DNA of 64,000 bases from Odiellus spinosus. Lineage: Eukaryota; Arthropoda; Arachnida; Opiliones; Phalangiidae. Below are positions 1 through 11,300 of the stretch, in pieces. The DNA lies in assembly GCA_963920705.1 (NCBI GenBank), contig CAWUCO010000219.1:1-64000 (forward strand), read 5' to 3'. The first letter of the stretch is position 1. Each line of letters starts with the position of its first letter. Made by a program: the position numbers and the translations under genes. Under the pieces are notes generated by a model. The model was given only the letters and a program-made list of their open reading frames with translations. It made no database searches and was not told where the DNA came from.

Positions 1-386
1 TGAGGCTACTTATGCTTCAAACGAAAAAGTAGGTTATTTGAGCTAAGAATGAAAAATATGGTTGTTATTGCTAAAAACGAAAAATGATATTTTGCCGTAA
101 AATGAAAATTATGTTATCTCGTCTAGAAACCAAAAATTAAGTGATTTTTGCTATAAATGAAAAATTTGTCTTCTGAACTAAAAATAATAAATGAGGCTAC
201 TTTGGCTTAAAACGAAAAAGTAGGTTATTTGAGCTGAAAATTAAAAATGTGGTTATTATAGCTAAAAACGAAAAATGAAGATATTTTGGCTGAAAATGAA
301 AATTAGGTGATCTCGTCTAGAAACCAAAAATTAAGAAATTTTTGCTAAAAATGAAAACTATGTCTTCTGGGCTAAAAATTATAAAT
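1..386. repeat. Left-most two satellite 1 monomers, more divergent
   Basis: The first monomer is 191 bp and carries private differences not seen in the interior, such as gctaagaatg, ggttgttattg, gccgtaaaatg, attatgttatc and gctataaatg. It also lacks 3 bp in the atgacgatatttt segment. The second monomer is closer to the interior type but has its own changes (atgaagatattttg, ttaagaaattttt). Neither clearly belongs to the nine-monomer higher-order repeat to the right. Edges of satellite arrays often look like this, so the array may end not far left of the window; this is an inference. Confidence 0.6.
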
Positions 387-2132
387 GAGGCTACTTTGGC
401 TTAAATCTAAAAAGTAGGTTATTTGAGCTAAAAAAGAAAAATATGGTTATTATAGCTAAAAACGAAAAATGACGATATTTGGGCTGAAAATGAATATTAC
501 GTTTTCTCGTCTAGAAACCAATGATTAAGTATTTTTTCTAAAAATTAAAAATTTATATTCTGGGCTAAAAATAATAAATGAGGCTACTTTGGCTTAAAAC
601 GAAAAAGTTGGTTATTTGAGCTAAAAATGAAAAATGTGGTTATTATAGCTAAAAACGAAAAATGTCGATATTTTGGCTGAAAATGAAAATTAGGTTATCT
701 CGTCTAGAAACCAAAAATTAAGTAATTTTTGCTAAAAATGAAAAATATGCCTTCTGGGCTAAAAATAATAAAAGAGGCAACTTTGGCTTAATTCTAAAAA
801 GTAGGTTATTTGAACTAAAAATGAAAAATGTGGTTATTATAGCTAAAAACGAAAAATGACGATATTTTGCCTTAAAAAGAACATTAGGTTAACTCGTCTA
901 GAAACCAAAAATTAAGTGATTTTTGCTAAAAAAGAAAAATATGTCTTCTGGGCTAAAAATAATAAACGAGGCTACTTTGGCTTAAAACGAAAAAGTAGGT
1001 TATTTGAGCTAAAAATGAAAAATGTGGTTATTATAGCTAAAAACGAAAAATGTCGATATTTTGGCTGAAAATGAAAATTAGGTTATCTCTTCTAGAAACC
1101 AAAAATTAAGTCATTTTTGCTAAAAATGAAAAATATGTCTTCTGGGCTGAAAATAATAAAAGAGGCTACTTTGGCTTAAAACTAAAAAGTAGGTTATTTT
1201 AGCTAAAAATGAAAAATATGGTTATTATAGCTAAAAACGAAAAATGACGATATTTTGGCTAAAAATGAAAATTAGGTTATCTCGTCTAGAAACCAATGAT
1301 TAAGTGATTTTTTCTAAAAATGAAAAATCTATGTTCTGGGCTAAAAATAATAAATGAGGCTACTTTGGCTCAAAACGAAAAAGTTGGTTATTTGAGCTAA
1401 AAAAGAAAAATATGGTTATTATAGCTAAAAACGAAAAATGACGATATTTTACCTTAAAAGGAAAATTAGGTTAACTCGTCTAGAAACCAAAAATTAAGTG
1501 ATTTTTGCTAAAAATGAAAAAGAGAACTTCTGGGCTAAAAATAATAAATGAGGCTACTTTGGCTTAAAACGAAAAAGTAAGTTATTTGAGCTAAAAAAAG
1601 AAAAATATGGTTATTATAGCTAAAAACGAAAAATGACGATATTTTGCCTTAAAAGGAAAATTAGGTTAACTCGTCTAGAGACCAAAAATTAAGTGATTTT
1701 TGCTAAAAAAGAAAAATATGTCTTCTGGGCTAAAACTAATCAATGCGGCTATTTTGGCTTAAAACGAAAAAGTAGGTTATTTGAGCTAAAAATGAAAAAT
1801 TAGGTTATTATTGCTTAAAACGAAAAATGACGATATTTTGGCTTAAAATGAAAATTAGGTTATCTCGTCTAAAAACCAAAAATTAAGTAATTTTTGCTAA
1901 AAATGAAAAATATGTCTTCTGGGCTAAAAATAATAAACGAGGCTACTTTGGCTTAAAACGAAAAAGTAGGTTATTTGAGCTAAAAATGAAAAATGTGGTT
2001 ATTACAGCTAAAAACGAAAAATGTCGATATTTTGGCTGAAAATGAAAATTAGGTTATCTCATCTAGAAACCAAAAATTAAGTCATTTTTGCTAAAAATGA
2101 AAAATATGTCTTCTGGGCTGAAAATAATAAAA
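387..2132. repeat. Satellite 1 higher-order repeat, copy 1 (nine monomers, 1746 bp)
   Basis: Monomers can be told apart by diagnostic variants. Examples are atatttgggctgaaaatgaa with attacgttttctc (monomer at 387), gaggcaactttggcttaattc (774), aaaactaaaaagtagg (1162), ggctcaaaacg with agttgg (1356), aagtaagttatttg with an extra A (1550), and gcggctattttgg (1745). The same series reappears 1746 bp (9 x 194) to the right, for example 774 to 2520 and 1745 to 3491. The match is best from about 420 onward. The start coordinate is set at the monomer landmark rather than at a proven breakpoint. Confidence 0.85.
968..1161. repeat. Representative satellite 1 monomer, a heptamer of ~28-bp subrepeats
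   Basis: Aligning the monomer to itself shows seven subrepeats that each open with a form of gctaaaaatgaaaaat, followed by a more variable 11-12 nt tail such as gtggttattata or atgtcttctgg. In this copy the subrepeats begin at 980, 1008, 1036, 1064, 1092, 1119 and 1146. Their lengths are 28, 28, 28, 28, 27, 27 and 28 bp, summing to 194. Individual heads differ by position in the monomer: gcttaaaacg, gctaaaaatg, gctaaaaacg, gctgaaaatg, ctagaaacc, gctaaaaatg, gctgaaaata. The same order recurs in every monomer. The 194-bp unit was therefore probably fixed after a shorter ~28-bp repeat had diverged (inference). Confidence 0.9.
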
Positions 2133-3878
2133 GAGGCTACTTTGGCTTAAAACTAAAAAGTAGGTTATTTGAGCTAAAAAAGAAAAATATGGTTATTATA
2201 GCTAAAAACGAAAAATGACGATATTTGGGCTGAAAATGAATATTACGTTTTCTCGTCTAGAAACCAATGATTAAGTATTTTTTCTAAAAATTAAAAATTT
2301 ATATTCTGGGCTAAAAATAATAAATGAGGCTACTTTGGCTTAAAACGAAAAAGTTGGTTATTTGAGCTAAAAATGAAAAATGTGGTTATTATAGCTAAAA
2401 ACGAAAAATGTCGATATTTTGGCTGAAAATGAAAATTAGGTTATCTCGTCTAGAAACCAAAAATTAAGTAATTTTTGCTAAAAATGAAAAATATGCCTTC
2501 TGGGCTAAAAATAATAAAAGAGGCAACTTTGGCTTAATTCTAAAAAGTAGGTTATTTGAACTAAAAATGAAAAATGTGGTTATTATAGCTAAAAACGAAA
2601 AATGACGATATTTTGCCTTAAAAAGAACATTAGGTTAACTCGTCTAGAAACCAAAAATTAAGTAATTTTTGCTAAAAATGAAAAATATGTCTTCTGGGCT
2701 AAAAATAATAAACGAGGCTACTTTGGCTTAAAACGAAAAAGTAGGTTATTTGAGCTAAAAATGAAAAATGTGGTTATTACAGCTAAAAACGAAAAATGTC
2801 GATATTTTGGCTGAAAATGAAAATTAGGTTATCTCATCTAGAAACCAAAAATTAAGTCATTTTTGCTAAAAATGAAAAATATGTCTTCTGGGCTGAAAAT
2901 AATAAAAGAGGCTACTTTGGCTTAAAACTAAAAAGTAGGTTATTTTAGCTAAAAATGAAAAATATGGTTATTATAGCTAAAAACGAAAAATGACGATATT
3001 TTGGCTAAAAATGAAAATTAGGTTATCTCGTCTAGAAACCAATGATTAAGTGATTTTTTCTAAAAATGAAAAATCTATGTTCTGGGCTAAAAATAATAAA
3101 TGAGGCTACTTTGGCTCAAAACGAAAAAGTTGGTTATTTGAGCTAAAAAAGAAAAATATGGTTATTATAGCTAAAAACGAAAAATGACGATATTTTACCT
3201 TAAAAGGAAAATTAGGTTAACTCGTCTAGAAACCAAAAATTAAGTGATTTTTGCTAAAAATGAAAAAGAGAACTTCTGGGCTAAAAATAATAAATGAGGC
3301 TACTTTGGCTTAAAACGAAAAAGTAAGTTATTTGAGCTAAAAAAAGAAAAATATGGTTATTATAGCTAAAAACGAAAAATGACGATATTTTGCCTTAAAA
3401 GGAAAATTAGGTTAACTCGTCTAGAGACCAAAAATTAAGTGATTTTTGCTAAAAAAGAAAAATATGTCTTCTGGGCTAAAACTAATCAATGCGGCTATTT
3501 TGGCTTAAAACGAAAAAGTAGGTTATTTGAGCTAAAAATGAAAAATGTGGTTATTATTGCTTAAAACGAAAAATGACGATATTTTGGCTTAAAATGAAAA
3601 TTAGGTTATCTCGTCTAAAAACCAAAAATTAAGTAATTTTTGCTAAAAATGAAAAATATGTCTTCTGGGCTAAAAATAATAAATGAGGCTACTTTGGCTT
3701 AAATCTAAAAAGTAGGTTATTTGAGCTAAAAATGAAAAATGTGGTTATTATTGCTTAAAACGAAAAATGACGATATTTTGGCTTAAAATGAAAATTAGGT
3801 TATCTCGTCTAAAAACCAAAAATTAAGTAATTTTTGCTAAAAATGAAAAATATGTCTTCTGGGCTAAAAATAATAAAC
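2133..3878. repeat. Satellite 1 higher-order repeat, copy 2 (1746 bp)
   Basis: This is the second copy of the nine-monomer unit, with the same order of diagnostic monomers as 387-2132. The last monomer (3685) differs from its counterpart at 1939: it opens with gaggctactttggcttaaatc rather than the gcttaaaacg type. That suggests a change of register at the right edge of this copy. Single differences between copies, such as aaattaggttattattg at 1800 versus aaatgtggttattattg at 3540, show that the two have diverged slightly. Confidence 0.83.
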
Positions 3879-5039
3879 GAGGCTACTTTGGCTTAAAACG
3901 AAAAAGTAGGTTATTTGAGCTAAAAATGAAAAATGTGGTTATTATAGCTAAAAACGAAAAATGTCGATATTTTGGCTGAAAATGAAAATTAGGTTATCTC
4001 ATCTAGAAACCAAAAATTAAGTCATTTTTGCTAAAAATGAAAAATATGTCTTCTGGGCTGAAAATAATAAAAGAGGCTACTTTGGCTTAAAACTAAAAAG
4101 TAGGTTATTTTAGCTAAAAATGAAAAATACGGTTATTATAGCTAAAAACGAAAAATGACGATATTTTGGCTAAAAATGAAAATTAGGTTATCTCGTCTAG
4201 AAACCAATGATTAAGTGATTTTTTCTAAAAATGAAAAATCTATGTTCTGGGCTAAAAATAATAAATGAGGCTACTTTGGCTCAAAACGAAAAAGTTGGTT
4301 ATTTGAGCTAAAAAAGAAAAATATGGTTATTATAGCTAAAAAGGAAAAATGACGATATTTTACCTTAAAAGGAAAATTAGGTTAACTCGTCTAGAAACCA
4401 AAAATTAAGTGATTTTTGCTAAAAATGAAAAAGAGAACTTCTGGGCTAAAAATAATAAATGAGGCTACTTTGGCTTAAAACGAAAAAGTAAGTTATTTGA
4501 GCTAAAAAAAGAAAAATATGGTTATTATAGCTAAAAATGAAAAATGACGATATTTTGCCTTAAAAGGAAAATTAGGTTAACTCGTCTAGAGACCAAAAAT
4601 TAAGTGATTTTTGCTAAAAAAGAAAAATATGTCTTCTGGGCTAAAACTAATCAATGCGGCTATTTTGGCTTAAAACGAAAAAGTAGGTTATTTGAGCTAA
4701 AAATGAAAAATGTGGTTATTATTGCTTAAAACGAAAAATGACGATATTTTGGCTTAAAATGAAAATTAGGTTATCTCGTCTAAAAACCAAAAATTAAGTA
4801 ATTTTTGCTAAAAATGAAAAATATGTCTTCTGGGCTAAAAATAATAAATGAGGCTACTTTGGCTTAAATCTAAAAAGTAGGTTATTTGAGCTAAAAAAGA
4901 AAAATATGGTTATTATAGCTAAAAACGAAAAATGACGAAATTTTGGCTTAAAATGAAAATTAGGTTATCTCTTCTAGAAACCAAAAATTAAGTGATTTTT
5001 GCTAAAAATGAAAAATATGTTTTCTGCGTTAAAATTAAT
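3879..5039. repeat. Satellite 1 shorter higher-order repeat (six monomers, about 1165 bp)
   Basis: Monomers at 3879, 4073, 4267, 4461, 4656 and 4850 repeat those at 2714, 2908, 3102, 3296, 3491 and 3685, at offsets of 1165 bp. The gcggctat monomer recurs at 3491 and 4656, and the monomer with the extra A (ctaaaaaaagaaaaat) at 3296 and 4461. Compared with the 1746-bp unit, the equivalents of the monomers at 2133, 2326 and 2520 are skipped. This is what an unequal exchange between offset copies would produce. Confidence 0.82.
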
Positions 5040-5230
5040 AATACTTTGGCTTAAAACGAAAAAGTAGGTTATTTGAGCTAAAAATGAAAAATATGGTTAT
5101 TATAGCTAAAAACGAAAAATGACGATATTTTGGCTGAAAGTGAAAATTAGGTTATCTCGTCTAGAAACCAAAAATTAAGTAATTTTTGCTAAAAATGAAA
5201 AATATGTCTTCTGGGCTAAAAATAATAAAC
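4850..5230. repeat. Satellite 1 monomer pair carrying a 7-bp deletion
   Basis: The distance between landmarks here is 381 bp instead of 388. At 5031-5050 the usual stretch containing aataaatgaggctac reads aaaattaataatactttggc, so seven bases including the gagg landmark are missing. Nearby changes (tttctgcgttaaaatt, gctgaaagtg) are also private. This is the only monomer in the array without the landmark, and it lies within 550 bp of the junction with satellite 2. Confidence 0.8.
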
Positions 5231-5579
5231 GAGGCTACTTTGGCTTAAAACGAAAAAGTAGGTTATTTGAGCTAAAAATGAAAAATGTGGTTATTACAGC
5301 TAAAAACGAAAAATGTCGATATTTTGGCTGAAAATGAAAATTAGGTTATCTCATCTAGAAACCAAAAATTAAGTCATTTTTGCTAAAAATGAAAAATATG
5401 TCTTCTGGGCTGAAAATAATAAAAGAGGCTACTTTGGCTTAAAACTAAAAAGTAGGTTATTTTAGCTAAAAATGAAAAATATGGTTATTATAGCTAAAAA
5501 CGAAAAATGACGATATTTTGGCTAAAAATGAAAATTAGGTTATCTCGTCTAGAAACCAATGATTAAGTGATTTTTTCTA
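5231..5579. repeat. Last 1.8 monomers of satellite 1
   Basis: The monomer at 5231 shares the attacagct variant with those at 1939 and 2714 rather than with the nearer copy at 3879 (attatagct). The final monomer at 5425 is of the type found at 1162, 2908 and 4073. It stops after about 154 bp, at the end of its fourth subrepeat (gtgattttttcta), where satellite 2 begins. Confidence 0.85.
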
Positions 5580-5602
5580 TACTTGGTAAATTTTTGGATC
5601 TC
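5570..5602. other. Junction between satellite 1 and satellite 2
   Basis: Satellite 1 normally continues gattttttctaaaaatg, but here the sequence is gattttttcta followed by tacttggtaaattttt, a satellite 2 unit. The bases CTA at 5577-5579 fit both sides: the head of the next satellite 1 subrepeat and the end of a satellite 2 unit (ggatcta). The switch is therefore a clean join with 3 bp of microhomology and no intervening unique sequence. The first satellite 2 unit is the distinctive ggtaaa/ggatctc unit that opens a gaatctc-rich block. An equivalent stretch sits inside the array at 8928, where it is preceded by more satellite 2 sequence. Confidence 0.9.
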
Positions 5603-7935
5603 TACTTGGAAAATTTTTAATCTCTACTTGGGAAATTTTTGAATCTCTACTTGGGAAATTTTTGAATCTCTACTTGGGAAATTTTTGAATCTCTACTTGG
5701 GAAATTTTTGAATCGCTACTTGGGAAATTTTTTAATCTCTACTTGGGAAATTTTTGATTCTCTACTTGGGAAATTTTTGAATCTCTACTTGGGAAATTTT
5801 TGGATCTATTCATGGGAAATTTTTGGATCTATACTTGGGAAATTTTTCGATCTATACTTGGGAAATTTTCTGATCTATACATGAGAAATTTTTGGATCTA
5901 TACTTGGGAAATTTTTCGTACTATACTTGGGAAATTTTTCGTACTATACTTGGGAAATTTTTCGTACTATACTTGGGAAATTTTTCGATCTATACTTGTG
6001 AAATTTTTCGATCTATACTTGGGAAATTTTTCGATCTATATTTGTAAAATTTTTGGATCTATACTTGGGAAACTTTTCGATCTATACTTGGGAAATTTTT
6101 GGATCTCTACTTGGGAAATTTTTAATCTCTACTTGGGAAATTTTTGAATCTCTACTTTTGAAATTTTTGAATCTCTACTTGGGAAATATTTGAATCTCTA
6201 CTTTGGAAATTTTTGAATCTCTTCTTGGGAAATTTTTGAATCTCTACTTGGGAAATTTTTGAATCGCTACTTGGGAAATTTTTGAATCTCTACTTGGGAA
6301 ATTTTTCGATCTATACTTGGGAAATTTTTCGATCTATACTTGGGAAATTTTTGGATCTCTACGTGGGAAATTTTTAATCTCTACTTGGGAAATTTTTGAA
6401 TCTCTACTTTGGAAATTTTTGAATCTCTACTTGGGAAATTTTTGAATCTCTACTTGGGAAATTTTTGAATCGCTACTTGGGAAATTTTTGAATCTCTACT
6501 TGGGAAATTTTTGAATCTATTCTTGGGAAATTTTTGGATCTATACTTGGGAAATTTTTGGATCTATACTTGGGAAATTTCTCGATCTTTACTTGGGAAAT
6601 TTTTGGATCTATACTTGGGAAATTTTGGTTCTATACTTGGAAAATTTTTCGATCTATGCTTGGGAAATTTTTGGATCCATACTTGGGAAATTTTTGGATG
6701 TATACTTGTGAAATTTTTGGATCTATACTTGGGAAATTTTTGGATCTATACTTGGGAAATTTTTGGATCTATTCATGGGAAATTTTGGATCTATACTTGG
6801 GAAATTTTTCGATCTATACTTGGGAAATTTTCTGATCTATACATGAGAAATTTTTGGATCTACACTTGGGAAATTTTTCGATCTATACTTGGGAAATTTT
6901 CTGATCTATACATGGGAAATTTTTTTATCTATACTTGGGAAATTTTTCGTACTATACTTGGGAAATTTTTCGTACTATACTTGGGAAATTTTTCGTACTA
7001 TACTTGGGAAATTTTTCGATCTATACTTGTGAAATTTTTCGATCTATACTTGTAAAATTTTTGGATCTATACTTGGGAAACTTTTCGATCTATACTTGGG
7101 AAATTTTTGGATCTCTACTTGGGAAATTTTTAATCTCTACTTGGGAAATTTTTGAATCTCTACTTTTGAAATTTTTGAATCTCTACTTGGGAAATATTTG
7201 AATCTCTACTTTGGAAATTTTTGAATCTCTACTTGGGAAATTTTTGAATCTCTACTTGGGAAATTTTCGAATCGCTACTTGGGAAATTTTTGAATCTCTA
7301 CTTGGGAAATTTTTCGATCTATACTTGGGAAATTTTTCAATCTATACTTGGGAAATTTTTGGATCTCTACTTGGGAAATTTTTAATCTCTACTTGGGAAA
7401 TTTTTGAATCTCTACTTTGGAAATTTTTGAATCTCTACTTGGGAAATTTTTGAATCTCTACTTGGGAAATTTTTGAATCGCTACTTGGGAAATTTTTGAA
7501 TCTCTACTTGGGAAATTTTTGAATCTATACTTGGGAAATTTTTGGATCGATACTTGGGAAATTTTTGGATCTATTCTTGGGAAATTTTTGATTCTCTACT
7601 CGGGAAATTTTTGAATCTCTACTTTGGAAATTTTTGAATCTATACTTGGGAAATTTTTGGATATATACTTGGGAAATTTTTGGATCTATACTTGGGAAAT
7701 TTTTGGATCTATTCTTTAGAAATATTTGGATCTATACTTGGGAAATTTTTGGATCTATACTTGGGAAATTTCTCGATCTTTACTTGGGAAATTTTTGGAT
7801 CTATACTTGGGAAATTTTGGTTCTATACTTGGAAAATTTTTCGATCTATGCTTGGGAAATTTTTGGATCCATACTTGGGAAATTTTTGGATGTATACTTG
7901 TGAAATTTTTGGATCTATGCTTGGGAAATTTTTCG
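5580..7935. repeat. Satellite 2 segmental duplication at ~3.35 kb offset, copy a
   Basis: This stretch matches 8928-11300 unit by unit. The offset is 3348 at the start, 3347 after a one-base difference near 9028, and 3370 after one extra 23-bp unit in the right copy near 10390. It includes runs of three cgtacta tails, the gggaaactttt variant, the ttttgaaattttt and gggaaatatttgaa units, and the gaaattttggttc unit. In copy b the homology continues to the left of 8928 as ordinary satellite 2, so copy a has been cut by the junction with satellite 1. Confidence 0.88.
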
Positions 7936-8927
7936 ATCTATACTTGGGAAATTTTTGGATCTATACTTGGTAAATTTTTGGATCTCTACTTGGGAAATTT
8001 TTAATCTCTACTTGGGAAATTTTTGAATCTCTACTTGGGAAATTTTTGAATCTCTACTTGGGAAATTTTTGAATCTCTACTTGGGAAATTTTTGAATCTC
8101 TACTTGGGAAATTTTTGAATCGCTACTTGGGAAATTTTTTAATCTCTACTTGAGAAAGTTTTGAATCTCTACTTGGGAAATTTTTGAATCTCTACTTAGG
8201 AAATTTTTGAATCGCTACTTGGGAAATTTTTGGATGTATACTTGTGAAATTTTTGGATCTATACTTGGGAAATTTTTGGATCTATACTTGGGAAATTTTT
8301 GGATCTATTCATTGGAAATTTTTGGATCTATACTTGGGAAATTTTTCGTACTATACTTGGAAAATTTTTCGATCTATACTTGGGAAATTTTTCGATCTAT
8401 ACTTGGGAAATTTTTCGATCTATACTTGGGAAATTTTTGGATCTATACTTGAGAAATTTTTGGATGTATACTTGGGAAATTTTTGGATCTATACTTGGGA
8501 AATTTTTGGATCTATACTTGGGAAATTTTTGGATCTATACTTGGGAAATTTTTGGATATATACTTGGGAAATTTTTCGATCTATACTTGGGAAATTTTTG
8601 GATCTATACTTGGGAAATTTTTGGATCTATACTTGGGAAATTTTTGGATCTATACTTGGTAAATTTTTGGATCTCTACTTGGAAAATTTTTAATCTCTAC
8701 TTGGGAAATTTTTGAATCTCTACTTGGGAAATTTTTGAATCTCTACTTGGGAAATTTTTGAATCTCTACTTGGGAAATTTTTCGTACTATACTTGGGAAA
8801 TTTTTCGATCTATACTTGTGAAATTTTTCGATCTATACTTGGGAAATTTTTCGATCTATACTTGTAAAATTTTTGGATCTATACTTGGGAAATTTTTGGA
8901 TCTATACTTGGGAAATTTTTGGATCTA

Positions 8928-11300
8928 TACTTGGTAAATTTTTGGATCTCTACTTGGAAAATTTTTAATCTCTACTTGGGAAATTTTTGAATCTCTACTT
9001 GGGAAATTTTTGAATCTCTACTTGGGAAATTTTGAATCTCTACTTGGGAAATTTTTGAATCGCTACTTGGGAAATTTTTTAATCTCTACTTGGGAAATTT
9101 TTGATTCTCTACTTGGGAAATTTTTGAATCTCTACTTGGGAAATTTTTGGATCTATTCATGGGAAATTTTTGGATCTATACTTGGGAAATTTTTCGATCT
9201 ATACTTGGGAAATTTTCTGATCTATACATGAGAAATTTTTGGATCTATACTTGGGAAATTTTTCGTACTATACTTGGGAAATTTTTCGTACTATACTTGG
9301 GAAATTTTTCGTACTATACTTGGGAAATTTTTCGATCTATACTTGTGAAATTTTTCGATCTATACTTGGGAAATTTTTCGATCTATATTTGTAAAATTTT
9401 TGGATCTATACTTGGGAAACTTTTCGATCTATACTTGGGAAATTTTTGGATCTCTACTTGGGAAATTTTTAATCTCTACTTGGGAAATTTTTGAATCTCT
9501 ACTTTTGAAATTTTTGAATCTCTACTTGGGAAATATTTGAATCTCTACTTTGGAAATTTTTGAATCTCTTCTTGGGAAATTTTTGAATCTCTACTTGGGA
9601 AATTTTTGAATCGCTACTTGGGAAATTTTTGAATCTCTACTTGGGAAATTTTTCGATCTATACTTGGGAAATTTTTCGATCTATACTTGGGAAATTTTTG
9701 GATCTCTACGTGGGAAATTTTTAATCTCTACTTGGGAAATTTTTGAATCTCTACTTTGGAAATTTTTGAATCTCTACTTGGGAAATTTTTGAATCTCTAC
9801 TTGGGAAATTTTTTAATCGCTACTTGGGAAATTTTTGAATCTCTACTTGGGAAATTTTTGAATCTATTCTTGGGAAATTTTTGGATCTATACTTGGGAAA
9901 TTTTTGGATCTATACTTGGGAAATTTCTCGATCTTTACTTGGGAAATTTTTGGATCTATACTTGGGAAATTTTGGTTCTATACTTGGAAAATTTTTCGAT
10001 CTATGCTTGGGAAATTTTTGGATCCATACTTGGGAAATTTTTGGATGTATACTTGTGAAATTTTTGGATCTATACTTGGGAAATTTTTGGATCTATACTT
10101 GGGAAATTTTTGGATCTATTCATGGGAAATTTTGGATCTATACTTGGGAAATTTTTCGATCTATACTTGGGAAATTTTCTGATCTATACATGAGAAATTT
10201 TTGGATCTACACTTGGGAAATTTTTCGATCTATACTTGGGAAATTTTCTGATCTATACATGGGAAATTTTTTTATCTATACTTGGGAAATTTTTCGTACT
10301 ATACTTGGGAAATTTTTCGTACTATACTTGGGAAATTTTTCGTACTATACTTGGGAAATTTTTCGATCTATACTTGTGAAACTTTTCGATCTATACTTGG
10401 GAAATTTTTCGATCTATACTTGTAAAATTTTTGGATCTATACTTGGGAAACTTTTCGATCTATACTTGGGAAATTTTTGGATCTCTACTTGGGAAATTTT
10501 TAATCTCTACTTGGGAAATTTTTGAATCTCTACTTTTGAAATTTTTGAATCTCTACTTGGGAAATATTTGAATCTCTACTTTGGAAATTTTTGAATCTCT
10601 ACTTGGGAAATTTTTGAATCTCTACTTGGGAAATTTTCGAATCGCTACTTGGGAAATTTTTGAATCTCTACTTGGGAAATTTTTCGATCTATACTTGGGA
10701 AATTTTTCAATCTATACTTGGGAAATTTTTGGATCTCTACTTGGGAAATTTTTAATCTCTACTTGGGAAATTTTTGAATCTCTACTTTGGAAATTTTTGA
10801 ATCTCTACTTGGGAAATTTTTGAATCTCTACTTGGGAAATTTTTGAATCGCTACTTGGGAAATTTTTGAATCTCTACTTGGGAAATTTTTGAATCTATAC
10901 TTGGGAAATTTTTGGATCGATACTTGGGAAATTTTTGGATCTATTCTTGGGAAATTTTTGATTCTCTACTCGGGAAATTTTTGAATCTCTACTTTGGAAA
11001 TTTTTGAATCTATACTTGGGAAATTTTTGGATATATACTTGGGAAATTTTTGGATCTATACTTGGGAAATTTTTGGATCTATTCTTGGGAAATATTTGGA
11101 TCTATACTTGGGAAATTTTTGGATCTATACTTGGGAAATTTCTCGATCTTTACTTGGGAAATTTTTGGATCTATACTTGGGAAATTTTGGTTCTATACTT
11201 GGAAAATTTTTCGATCTATGCTTGGGAAATTTTTGGATCCATACTTGGGAAATTTTTGGATGTATACTTGTGAAATTTTTGGATCTATGCTTGGGAAAGT
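8928..11300. repeat. Satellite 2 segmental duplication at ~3.35 kb offset, copy b
   Basis: This is the partner of 5580-7935. The variant order is preserved over more than 100 consecutive units, with a few single-base and single-unit differences. After about 11300 the two diverge: the copy here continues gggaaagttttggatc where the left copy has gggaaatttttcgatc. Part of it (about 9147-10823) recurs again at an offset of 2845 bp, at 11992-13668. Confidence 0.86.

Larger units (their letters stand above)
1..5579. repeat. Satellite 1: 194-bp tandem array
   Basis: This is a head-to-tail array of about 28 full monomers plus a partial one, all in the same orientation. The landmark gaggctac (gcggctat in some) begins at 2, 193, 387, 580, 774, 968, 1162, 1356, 1550, 1745, 1939, 2133, 2326, 2520, 2714, 2908, 3102, 3296, 3491, 3685, 3879, 4073, 4267, 4461, 4656, 4850, 5231 and 5425. 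Spacing is 193-195 bp except at the left end (191) and one pair shortened by 7 bp. The consensus is about 27% G+C with strongly A-rich plus strand. Most monomers carry tctaga (an XbaI site) in the segment gtctagaaacc; some have lost it (gtctaaaaacc). No gene, transposon or inversion interrupts it. The length is close to a nucleosome repeat, which is common for heterochromatic satellites, but a centromeric role cannot be read from sequence. Confidence 0.97.

Noticed and set aside
1-5579. Insect-type telomere motif (ttagg) in satellite 1
   Set aside because: It occurs about once per 194-bp monomer inside aaattaggtt and never in tandem.
1-5579. aataaa polyadenylation signals
   Set aside because: They recur once per monomer in very AT-rich DNA (aataataaatg) with no transcript unit upstream.
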